Position numbers and translations under genes: made by a program
Shown: one piece after another, positions 48,510-57,455 of the stretch
How the letters are laid out: every line of letters starts with the position of its first letter
How positions within the stretch are numbered: position 1 is the stretch's first letter
Notes under the pieces: generated by a model
Database searches by the model: none
What the model was told of the DNA's origin: nothing
What the model saw: only the letters and a program-made list of their open reading frames with translations
Source: JAEZBP01 sp963832725
GTDB taxonomy: Bacteria > Myxococcota_A > Polyangia > Polyangiales > Sandaracinaceae
NCBI GenBank assembly: GCA_963832725.1
Contig: CAWHVG010000002.1
Location: forward strand, 682,001 to 746,000
Direction of reading: 5' to 3'
Length of the DNA stretch: 64,000 nucleotides

Positions 48510-51500
48510 GTGGGGTCGGACGACAACCTGAAGGGTCGTCTCGCGCGCTATCGGGGCGGCGCCGAGGGGCTGGCGCTCGCGCGCGATCTGCTCGACGCCG
48601 GCCAGGCCGCCGACGCGTTGGACGTGGCGACCCGCGCGTCGAGCGCGGCGCCCGACGATCCCGAGCTGGCGGTCGTCGCGGGGCGCGCGCGTCTCGCGAG
48701 CGGCGATCTCCTCGGCGCCGAAGCGACGCTCTTGCGCGCGCTGCGCAAGACCCCCCGACACGAGGGCGCGCTCCGCTGGTTGGCCGAAGCCCTGATGGCG
48801 CGGGGCGATCACAAGCGGGCGGCGCAGGTGGCCGAGCGCGCGGTCCAGGTCTCGCCGGACGACGCGGCGCTGGCCGAGTTGCTCGACGCCGCCCGCTCGG
48901 GTCGCAGTCGGCCGCGGACGACTTCGGCGGAGGGCGAGCCTGCGCCGGGTGGAGATGCGGGCGTCGTGGCCGCGTCGGCCTCTCGTGGAGAGGAATCGCC
49001 GGGAGCCCCGGGGCTCGGTGTCCGGGCGGGCGAGGTCGCGTCGTCGTTCGGCGCGCCTCCGAGCGCCGGAATCGGTGGCGAGCGTGGCGTCGGGCCGCGC
49101 GGTCGGCTCGGGAGAGGCGCCGGGGCCGGATTCGAGCGCGGGATCGGCTGAGTCGGCGGGCTCGGCGGCGGCTCCGAGCGTGGCATCGGGGCTGGACGCC
49201 GACCTGGCTTCGGGCCGGTCGCCAGCGGGTGCGGCGCCGACCGTCGGATCGGCCGCGAGCGTGGCTTCGGGCCGCGCGGTCGGCTCGGCGCTGGGCGCTC
49301 TCGGCTCGGCTGGCGTGGGCGACGTCCGGGTGTCGTTCGGCTCGTCGCGGCTGGACGCGGACCTCGCGCCGGAGCGGACGGGAGAGCCCTCCGGTGATGC
49401 AGGCGACGTCGAGGTGAGAGCCGAGGTGTCCAGTCCGAGGCTCGACGCGAGCGCGGCTCGTGCAGCGCTCGATTCGGTGGGCGAGGTGCCCGGTGCGAGG
49501 CTGGATGCGAGCGCCGCCCGTGCAGCGCTCGAGTCAGCGGACGGTGCCCCGCGCGCTCCGGACTTCGGCGCGAGGGTCGTGTCGGGCTCGGATGCGGGCG
49601 CGTCGGCCCGTCCGGCGCGGGACGTATCTGCGCCGGCCTCGGTGCCGTCCGATGCCGGCGAGGACGCTCCCGGTGGCAGAGCGGCGAGCGGACATCCAGC
49701 GCGCGAAGGAGGCGAGCTCGGGCGAGCGGCGAAGGCGCCGGGATTGCCGCTCCAGCGCACCTTGGTCTTCGGCGGTGTCGACGACCCGCCGGCCCGCCGG
49801 CGCGGCAGCACCTTCGGCGCCACGATGACGCCGGGGGCTCGGTCGAGTCGGAGCCCGTCGCCCGTTGCCGAGCGCGCTCCGACCGGTCGGCCGGCGTCGA
49901 CCCGCCCGGCGAGTCAGTCACCAGCGCCGCCCGCCTCCGAGACGAAGCAGAAGGCCGCCGCGCAGAGAGCGTCGTCTTCTTCGGTTCGCCCGCCGGACCC
50001 CGCACCGTCGGTTTCCTCCGACTTCGGGCCGGACGCCTCGTCCGCGCCGAGCGCGCCGCAGCCGTCGGTCGCCGGGGTGGCGGTGCAGGGGGCGACCGCT
50101 CCGGTTGCCAGCACTGCGGCCCCACGGGGAGCGCCGCCGCGACGGCCGGCGCCGAGCGAGACGGTCGCCGGTGTGCGCGGGGAGAGTGCGCCGTCCGGGT
50201 CGCCGGCACCGAGCGCGCCGCAGCCGCCGGCACCCGCCGTCGTGGAGCACGCCGCGATGGCGGGAGCGTCCGCCGGCCCGCCCGCCAGCGCGGCTTCGGC
50301 GGTGACCGCGACCGCGGTGGGGTTGCCGGCGCCGGGCGTGGCGTCGACCGACGCGCCGGTGCGGACCACGGTGACCGGCCTGGCATCGCCCGAGCCGTCG
50401 GGAGACGCGTCGACGGGCCCGAGCTCGTTCGCGCCGGCCTCCGACGAGCGGGGGAGTGCGTCGAGCTCGGCGTTCGCCGTCACTCCCCCCGATCCGATCT
50501 CGGCGGCGCCGGTCTCGGAGCCGATCGCAGGGCTGGCGTGGGGCGAACGAACGCGCGAGCCCGCGGCGGCGCGGTCCGAAGCCGCCTCGTCCGATTCCGT
50601 CCGCCGCGCCGCCGCCGCGAGCCTCCACGCCGACGTCGGGCTCGATCGCACGGCGCCCTCGCCGTCCCACGTTGCTCGGTGCGGCCGTGTCCGACGAGGT
50701 GCCTTCGCCGTTGCGTGATGCGGACGCGGTCGTGGCCGCGACGAAGAGCGAGAGCGCCGTCAGGCCGGCGCGCCATGCGGCGACGGTGCTCGGCATGACG
50801 GCGCCGGCCCTCGACGATCCCTCTCCGGTGGGCCGGCACGCGCCACAGGACATTCCGTCCACGACGCTCCGTGCCACGGCGGTGGGACTGCCCGCGCCCG
50901 AGGAGCGCGCTCCGGCGTCCGCGCCGCGCCGCGCCACGGCGACGGGTGAGAGCGCGGCCGCGGACGTGCCTTCGGCCGGGCGCGACACCCTCGCGGGTCC
51001 CACCGAGACCCCCGCTGCCGCGCGCGCCGAGGACGAGATTGGCGGCATGGAGATCGACACCCTCCTCGACGCCCTGGACGACGAAGCGACGCGGGTCGAA
51101 GCGCACGCCGTCGCCGCGGCGTTCAGCGCGGATGCCTCCGTGGCTGCGGGTCCGGAGCGCGACCGCGCGCGGCCCGTGAACGCGCGTGAGGCGGTGTCGA
51201 ACGTCGAAGCGACGCCTCACGTGAGCCCGGCGGCGAGTGAGCTCGCGCGCGCCGATGTCACGTCGGACGTCGACGCGCTGCTGGCCGAGGGCGCGGAGGA
51301 CGACGACGCGTCACGGCCGGAAGCGGATGCGAGAACCGCCGCGGGAGGCGCTCTCACGCCCGACCTCGAAGCGTTGCTGGCCGACCTCGACACGCCCTCG
51401 CGGGGCTCTGCCAATCCGTCCGGCCCCACCGCATCGGTCGAGCGGCCCCAGGACATCCGGCGGGTGACGCGGCGCTCGGAGCAGCCCTCCCGCCGCGCCG

Positions 51501-53471
51501 AAGAGCCGGCAGCGAGCGTTCCGGTGCGGACTCACGCCGTGGTCGACCCTGCGCCGACCGAGGCGGTCTCTTCGCCCGCCGCCGGCGCGCGGATGCCGTT
51601 GCGGCGTGAGGTCGTCGTCGGCGCCGCCGAGGGCGCATCGGTGGCGGTGCGCAGTCACGCCGTGGTCGACGCTGCGCCGACCGAGGCGGTCTCTTCGCCC
51701 GCCGCCGGCGCGCGGATGCCGTTGCGGCGTGAGGTCGTCGTCGGCGCCGCCGAGGGCGCATCGGTGGCGGTGCCAGGTCACGCTGTCGCCAGCACTGCGC
51801 CGACCGAAGAGCGCGTCGCGACGCGGGCGGTCGGACGCGCCTCGGTGGAAGACGCGGCGAGCGGGCGCGAGCGGACGTCGGGCGAAGCGCTCACGGCGGA
51901 TGCGGCGGTGCTGCGCGAGGTCGAGGGAGCCCCGCGCTCCGCCTCGCCCTCGGAGCCGATCGCCATCGAGGAGCCCGTCGAGCGGCCCCGTTCCCGCCAC
52001 GGCCTCTTGCGCGCGTCGCTGGTGGTGCTGGTGTTGGTGCTCGGCGGCGGCGCGGCGGCGCTGGCGTGGCGGGCGACCGGTGCGGGGGCGCCGAGCGTGC
52101 TCTCGTCGGTGGAGGGCGCGCCGCCGGCGGAAGGCAGCGGCCCGATTCGCGGAGCGGTCCGCCGGAGCGCCGGCGAGCCATGGCGACACGACGCACGCGG
52201 TGTCTGGCTCCCAGCCGAGCGCGGTTGGCGGCCAGCCGATGAACGCACCTGCGATCGAGCCGAGCCTCTCGGCCGATTCACGAACCGAGCCGAGCGGCGT
52301 CCAGCCGGCGAGCGCGCCCGAGCAGGAGATGCGGGCCGCTGCGGAGCCGTCGGAGCCGAGCGTCGCGCCGGAGATGCGTGCCGCGTCCGAGCCGGCGGAG
52401 CCGAGTGTGGCGCCGGCGCCGATTGTCGCGGCGGAGACGCTCGCCGCGGCCGAGCCGTCGGAGCCGAGCGAGCCCGAAGCCACGACGCCCGACGAGACCG
52501 GTTCGCGGGAGGCCGAGGCCCGTCCGACCACGTCCGTGCCGAGCCCCGAGCGGGTGGCGGTCGCGCCATCGTCACCGAGCCCCGAGCCCGATGGCGACGC
52601 GCCTCGCCGCGCGAGCGCCCGACCCGGAGGGCTCATCCGACCCGCCGATCCGGTGGAGGAAGAAGCGCGCTTGCGCGAGGCCTTGACCGAGCATCCCGAC
52701 GATTGCGAAGCGCGCCTCGCCCTGGCCGCCCTCTTGGTCGAGCAGAGTCGCGAGCAGGACGCGGACGCCCTCTTGGCCGAGGTCGCCGCCGACGATGACA
52801 CCCGCCGCCTGGCTCACATCGCTGCGCTCGCACGCGCCGGTCGCACGGAGGAAGCGCGCGGCGAGCTCGACCAGCTTCCAGCGGCCGCCCGTGCGTCCAC
52901 CTCGGCCCGCATGAGCGCCGCCCGCCTCGACCTCGACGAAGGGCGTGCACGCGACGCGGTTCGCGAGCTGGAGCCGGTCGCCGGTGACGGTCAGGCACCC
53001 GCCCGCGCGCTCGCGCTCTACGCCGACGCGCTCCTGGCGGCCGGCCGTGTAGGAGCCGCGTCGAGCGCCTACTCCGCCTCCGTCGAGCGCGACCCCTCGC
53101 TGCCCGAAGCGCTGCTCGGGCGCGCCGAGATGGCGGTCCGGTCCCGCCGCCCCAACGACGCGCTCCGCATCCTCCGGCGCCTCGAGCGCGAGCTCGCCCA
53201 CACCGCGCGCCCGGCGGCGTTCCGCGCCCGCGTCGAGTTCCTGCGCGGCCGCGCCGAGCTGATGGCCGGCGACCGCTCCGCGCGCCGCACCCTCCACCGC
53301 GTCGTCGGTCGACCCGGCGCGCCCACCGAGGCCTATTTCTTCCTCGGCGAAGCGATGATCGGCCACGACTACCGCGGCGCTCGCGACGCCTACCTCCGCT
53401 ACCTCGAGCTCGAGCCCGACGGCTACTACGCCCGCCGCGCCCGCCGCGCGCTCGGGCTGGACGAGCCCTGA
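48510..53471 (+). pseudogene. Giant TPR protein with long Ala/Pro/Ser linker and one membrane segment, frameshifted
   Basis: GTG 48510 starts TPR units (LARDLLDAGQAADALDVATR, AALAELLDAARSGRSRP). A disordered region of about 1000 residues rich in Ala, Ser, Pro and Glu follows, then a transmembrane segment (LLRASLVVLVLVLGGGAAAL) near 52010-52070, another linker and C-terminal TPRs (DDCEARLALAALLVEQSREQ, AYFFLGEAMIGHDYRGARDA, YLRYLELEPDGYYARRARRA). Three one-base gains break it: GAATC at 49069-49073 (GATC restores PSAGSVASVASGRAV), one near 50650 and one near 52190. Corrected length is about 1652 residues. It may tether complexes across the inner membrane; function unknown. Confidence 0.7.
51532..51777 (+). 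repeat. Tandem 123-bp duplication inside the TPR gene
   Basis: Two nearly identical 123-bp units begin at about 51532 and 51655; a third, degenerate start is at 51778. Each encodes about 41 residues including SHAVVDAAPTEAVSSPAAGA and RMPLRREVVVGAAEGASVAV. The copy lengthens the disordered linker. Its near identity implies a recent event. Confidence 0.8.
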
Positions 53472-53516
53472 TCGCAGCGCCGGTCCCGCCCGCTCGCGGA
53501 TGCACAGCGAGGCAAG

Positions 53517-53533
53517 AGTGAACCCGGTTCACT
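53517..53533. promoter_or_regulatory. Inverted repeat upstream of moaA
   Basis: agtgaac-ccg-gttcact is a perfect 7-bp inverted repeat with a 3-base spacer, 46 bases after the TPR stop and 225 bases before the moaA start. It may be an operator or the TPR gene's terminator stem; no T-run follows. Confidence 0.35.
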
Positions 53534-53757
53534 CCTTCATCGCAGCCGAGCCCGGTCCCGTTCGCGTAACACCTCCGATTTAAAGGGTAATCATGGGCAA
53601 CGGGGGAAGAGTGGACACGGTCCGCGAATTTGCGCCTCGCAGGGTCAGGCCGACCGCGGGCGCTTGACGCTCCACGGGGAGCGTGAGCATACCCAAGGGC
53701 AGTGGGAGCCAAGCGCAGTCTACCGCTCTGTGACTGAGGGCGGCCACGCCCCAGCCG
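53534..53757 (+). other. moaA leader region with a stable hairpin
   Basis: About 220 bases without a gene precede moaA. A perfect stem acgctcc-acgg-ggagcgt lies at 53667-53684, and other complementary segments flank it. moaA operons in other bacteria can carry a Moco-sensing RNA. I cannot confirm that consensus here by eye. Confidence 0.3.
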
Positions 53758-54792
53758 GTGCCGCCACGGCCGGCGGGCTTCGGCGAGGGCGCGCCGCCGT
53801 CGCTCACCGATGGTGCCGGCCGCCACTACACCTACCTGCGCCTCTCGCTGACCGACCGCTGCAACCTGGCCTGCGTCTACTGCATGCCGCCGAGCGGCGA
53901 GAGCGAGCACGCGCTCCGGCCCGAGCTGCTCTCGTTCGAGGAAGCGGTGAGGGTGGTCAGCCTCTTCGCAGACGCCGGCGTCCGGCGCGTGCGCTTCACC
54001 GGCGGCGAGCCGCTGGTGCGCAAGGACGTGGTTCGCCTGGTCGAGATGGTTCGCCGCTCCACGCCGGTCGAGGAGCTGGTGATGACCACCAACGCCGTCC
54101 GGCTGCCGGAGCTGGCCCGCCCGCTCGCGGCCGCCGGCCTCCGCGGCGTGAACGTCTCCATCGACAGCCTCGACGCGGACCGCTTCCGCGACATCACCCG
54201 CGGCGGTGAGCTGGGCCCCGTCTTGGCCGGCATCCACGCCGCGCGCGACGCCGGGCTGGAGGTCAAGCTGAACATCGTCGCGCTGGCCGGCGTGAACGAC
54301 GACGAGGTCGGCGCGCTCGTCGACTGGGCGTGGGAGCTCGGCGTCACGCCGCGCTTCATCGAGCTGATGCCGATCGGCGAGGCATCGCGTCTGCCGGCCG
54401 AGCGCTTCCTGAGCGCGGAGGCGATCGGGCGCCTCTTGGGCGCGCGTCTGGATCGCGACGCGGCCCGCCGGAGCGACGCGGGCAAGGGGCCGGCGCGCTA
54501 CCTGCCGGCGGCGGACGGATTGGGCCATCGGGTCGGCTTCATCACGGCCGTCAGCGACGACTTCTGCGGCGAGTGCAATCGGGTCCGTGTGAACGCCATG
54601 GGCGACCTCAGGGCGTGCCTGGCCGACCGGCGCGCCGTCTCGCTGCGCGATCTCATCCGTGCGGGCGCCGACGACCGCGATCTCGCCTGGGCCGCGCACT
54701 GGGCGCTCGGCACCAAGGACGCCGGCCACCGCTTCGGCGACGCCGGCGCGGACGAGCACGAGCACGTCGGCATGAGCCTGATCGGCGGCTGA
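53758..54792 (+). CDS. moaA: GTP 3',8-cyclase MoaA
   Basis: The 344-residue radical-SAM enzyme turns GTP into 3',8-cyclo-GTP, the first step of molybdenum cofactor synthesis. Near residue 35, TDRCNLACVYCMPP is the CxxxCxxC motif for the SAM-binding 4Fe-4S cluster. FTGGEPLVRKDVVRLVEM and NVSIDSLDADRFRDITRGG follow. The C-terminal cluster ligands are in FCGECNRVRVNAMGDLRAC, and the chain ends in IGG, the Gly-Gly tail needed for activity. GTG 53758 is the chosen start. It is not in an operon with the MoaD-MoaE fusion at 44.6 kb. Confidence 0.93.
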   Translation: MPPRPAGFGEGAPPSLTDGAGRHYTYLRLSLTDRCNLACVYCMPPSGESEHALRPELLSFEEAVRVVSLFADAGVRRVRFTGGEPLVRKDVVRLVEMVRRSTPVEELVMTTNAVRLPELARPLAAAGLRGVNVSIDSLDADRFRDITRGGELGPVLAGIHAARDAGLEVKLNIVALAGVNDDEVGALVDWAWELGVTPRFIELMPIGEASRLPAERFLSAEAIGRLLGARLDRDAARRSDAGKGPARYLPAADGLGHRVGFITAVSDDFCGECNRVRVNAMGDLRACLADRRAVSLRDLIRAGADDRDLAWAAHWALGTKDAGHRFGDAGADEHEHVGMSLIGG

Positions 54793-55079
54793 GCGCGCGC
54801 GGAGGTCGCGATGAGCGGAAGCGATCCGCGCCGTGCCCCGCCCGACGAGCGCCGCGGAGCTCGATATGCTGCGCAGCGCGCGCGACCATTGGCGACGGAC
54901 TGTGGCCGAGGAGCGGATGGGGCTCGCCGATTGAGGCGACGGCGTGCACGCCGGGTCATCGTTTCCACGCCTCGCGACGCCGCGGGGAGAGTTGGGCGCG
55001 AGCATCGTAGACTGAGCGACCACGGAGCGATCACCTCATCGACGGCTGGGGCGAGGCTCGTATCGGAACGGGTGCTGGG
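54793..55079 (+). other. Short stretch with a possible broken small gene
   Basis: From ATG 54811, MSGSDPRRAPPDER and, after one base is removed, AELDMLRSARDHWRRTVAEE RMGLAD would form a 39-residue protein ending at about 54934. No family or ribosome site supports it. The rest of the stretch holds nothing I can name. Confidence 0.2.
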
Positions 55080-55241
55080 ATGCGAATCCATACCTGGTTG
55101 GCATCGCGAGAGCCTCGAATCGATCTGCAGGCGACGATCCCGTACGGCCCCGGTGCTGGCACGCAGGTGGGGACCATCGAGGGGACGTTCGACGCCCCCA
55201 TCGTCGATTGCTCGACGTGGCGTGGCGGCATGCCGATGTGA
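55080..55241 (+). CDS. Small hypothetical protein (53 residues)
   Basis: A short frame with protein-like composition: MRIHTWLASREPRIDLQATI, PYGPGAGTQVGTIEGTFDA and PIVDCSTWRGGMPM. It is less GC-rich than neighbouring genes. No signal peptide, domain or strong ribosome site is seen, and it may be the tail of a degraded gene. Bases 55242-55413 hold nothing further. Confidence 0.3.
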   Translation: MRIHTWLASREPRIDLQATIPYGPGAGTQVGTIEGTFDAPIVDCSTWRGGMPM

Positions 55242-55413
55242 GCGACATCCGATCCTCGTCCGATGCCCGTCGTCAGGTTCGAAATCCGTACTCGGGTGCG
55301 CGAGACGAGCTCCGGCGGGGGAAGCTCAATGGCGGCACGCGATATCTGCGGTGCCCCATGAGTCCTCGCGAACGCGGGCGCAGCGGCCGCGGGGACTCGC
55401 CTCCGCGAGTAGG

Positions 55414-55998
55414 CTATCGAGGCTCCGACGGTACGTGACCCGGGAGCCCGGCCACTCCTGCGACCCAGCTCGCCCACGCGCCGCTGACCGCTTCGTTGTA
55501 GTCCGCGGCGGCCGTCCCATACCGTTGGGTCTCGACGCGGACGCGGTTGTCGGCGCCGATGAGCTCCGCGTCGACGTCCGGGGTCGGCTCGCGGTCGCCG
55601 AGGCGCGCGGTGACGGACTGCTGCCGCGCTTCGACGTTGCGCACCTGCGCGGCGCGCGCCTCGACGTCCTCGTGGAGCGCGTGGAGATCCGACGCGGTGG
55701 AGCTGTAGGCGAAGCCGACGATCACGGTCGCGAGCGCCGCCGCCGCCGCCGCTCCGATGCCGATCCGAGTCCGCAGCGCCTTCTTTGCCGCCGCGACGCG
55801 CGCGGCCTCGGCGCGACGCCGGGCGAGCTCGACGCGCGCCCGCTCCATGTACTCCGGCGGGATGTCGAGCTCGCGACCGACGGCGTTCAGGTCCTCGCGA
55901 TCCAGCCGCCCTTCGTCGTGGTTCATCATCTCGGCCGCGATGCCGACGAGGTCGTCGACGTCCTCGGCGTCGATGCTCCCTTTCGAGTCCGTGCTCAC
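55414..55998 (-). CDS. Single-pass membrane protein with N-terminal helical domain
   Basis: The 194-residue product starts at GTG 55998, overlapping the TPM gene stop in a GTGA junction. Residues 1-70 are acidic and helical (DAEDVDDLVGIAAEMMNHDE, LDIPPEYMERARVELARRRA). A membrane segment (IGIGAAAAAALATVIVGFAY) is near residues 78-98. A coiled-coil part (ALHEDVEARAAQVRNVEARQ) and a LemA-like end (YNEAVSGAWASWVAG) follow. LemA and TPM genes are often neighbours, so this may play a LemA-like role, but the family match is not firm. Confidence 0.7.
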   Translation of the reverse strand: MSTDSKGSIDAEDVDDLVGIAAEMMNHDEGRLDREDLNAVGRELDIPPEYMERARVELARRRAEAARVAAAKKALRTRIGIGAAAAAALATVIVGFAYSSTASDLHALHEDVEARAAQVRNVEARQQSVTARLGDREPTPDVDAELIGADNRVRVETQRYGTAAADYNEAVSGAWASWVAGVAGLPGHVPSEPR

Positions 55999-57209
55999 CA
56001 GCTGCTCCCCGCTCCACCGCCGCCCGACGAACCGCCGCCGAAGCCGCCGCCACCGCCGCCGCCGCCGTAGCCCCCACCTCCGCCGTAGCTGCTCGAGCTG
56101 CTGGAGCTGTTGTTCGAGGGACGCTGGAGCTGCGGGATGGTCCGTGTGTGGGTCGAGTGGTAGCTGCAGTGCGAGCAGTGCGTCGTCACCTCCTCGAGCC
56201 CGCTGGAGTCGTAGGTCGCGGGGGAGATGGTCCTCGACGAGGTCGAGCTCGTGCGGTATCCGCAACCGCTGCACTTTCCATAGCCGCTGAACCACCGATT
56301 CTTGACGATCAGCTTCGAGAACGTGCACTGCACGCAGTGGTAGAATTGATAGTCGATCGACCCGATCGCCTCCTCGGTTTGCTGCCCCGCATCGAGGTGC
56401 GCGTCGTCCTCGTCTTCGGGCAACATGGCCATCCGGATCTTGCAGTTCGGGCACGTCCGATTCACGCGGTAGCGCCACGCGCCGAAGGCGACGGCCAGTA
56501 ACAAGAGCCCGAACCCGCCGCCGATGGGCAACCAGGGGATGGGCGCGCTCGCGGCCTGGCGCGGCGGGAGCGTCGCCCCGTACGGCGCCGGCGAAGGGAC
56601 CTTGGTGGGCCCCATGTCGTAGGAGATTGGCGTGCCGGCAGCCTGCGTGTCGCCCGGGAGCGGCGTGCCGGCCGCCTGCTCCGCGTCGTCCGGGAGCGGT
56701 GCGAGGCCGGACTGCACGCGGATGCGGTCGATCGACGCGCGCACGCCAGCCTCGAGGCCCGCGCCGAAGCGACCCTCGCGGAGCTCGGGCACCATCGACG
56801 CGTGCTGCATCGTGGCGAGCCAGCCGTCGGGCAGGACCGGCTCGAGGCCGTAGCCGGTCTCCATCTCGAGGCGGTGCTCGGACATCACCATGAGCACGAG
56901 GAGGCCGTCGTCGTGGCCCTCGCGGCCGATGTGCCAACGATTGAAGAGGGTGGTCGCGAAGTCGCGCGGCGTCGCGACGCCGTCCACCGTGTCGACGGTG
57001 ACGACGGCGATCTCCACTCCGAGATTGCGCTTCGCGTCGTCGACCATCCGGTCGATCCGCGCCTCGGTCGCCGCGTCGATCGAGTCGGTCGTGTCCGCGA
57101 CCCAGCTCCCGCGGAGCCGCGGGTTCGGAACGTCGTCCACCGGGAGGGCGAACGCCGTCGCGCTCCACACGAGAACGCACGCACCAAAGAGCCCGGACCA
57201 CCTTTTCAT
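55995..57209 (-). CDS. TPM-domain membrane protein with zinc-ribbon cytoplasmic part
   Basis: The 404-residue protein has a signal peptide (MKRWSGLFGACVLVWSATAF), then a TPM domain (residues about 30-165: RIDRMVDDAKRNLGVEIAVV, ATTLFNRWHIGREGHDDGLL, RLEMETGYGLEPVLPDGW). After a linker, one membrane segment (PIGGGFGLLLLAVAFGAW) precedes four CxxC pairs (CPNC, CVQC, CSGC, CSHC), a probable zinc-binding region. The C-terminus is Ser then Gly-rich. TPM proteins assist photosystem repair in plants; bacterial ones are envelope proteins of unclear role. It is coupled to the 55414 gene. Confidence 0.8.
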   Translation of the reverse strand: MKRWSGLFGACVLVWSATAFALPVDDVPNPRLRGSWVADTTDSIDAATEARIDRMVDDAKRNLGVEIAVVTVDTVDGVATPRDFATTLFNRWHIGREGHDDGLLVLMVMSEHRLEMETGYGLEPVLPDGWLATMQHASMVPELREGRFGAGLEAGVRASIDRIRVQSGLAPLPDDAEQAAGTPLPGDTQAAGTPISYDMGPTKVPSPAPYGATLPPRQAASAPIPWLPIGGGFGLLLLAVAFGAWRYRVNRTCPNCKIRMAMLPEDEDDAHLDAGQQTEEAIGSIDYQFYHCVQCTFSKLIVKNRWFSGYGKCSGCGYRTSSTSSRTISPATYDSSGLEEVTTHCSHCSYHSTHTRTIPQLQRPSNNSSSSSSSYGGGGGYGGGGGGGGFGGGSSGGGGAGSSW

Positions 57210-57455
57210 GGACAAGATGTCCTCCACGCACGTTGCGTATATCGCGGCGTCGAAGTCCTCGCTCGCGGTGCGGCCGCCCCGTTCTGCGGGCCGTCGTTCG
57301 CCTTCACCTGGGCGCTGCGGGTTCCGGGGCCGCAGCCGCGCCCGGGCCGAGCGCAGCATGCGCCCGCGCGCCGATGACCGGGAGTCGGCCTCGGCGCGGG
57401 CGCGGAGGAGCTCGGCGGCCGCCTCGCGAGGGCGACCGCCGGTGCGGTCAATCGA

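Noticed and set aside
53534..53757. Definite Moco or cobalamin riboswitch
   Set aside because: Hairpins are present, but I could not match the conserved core of any known riboswitch.
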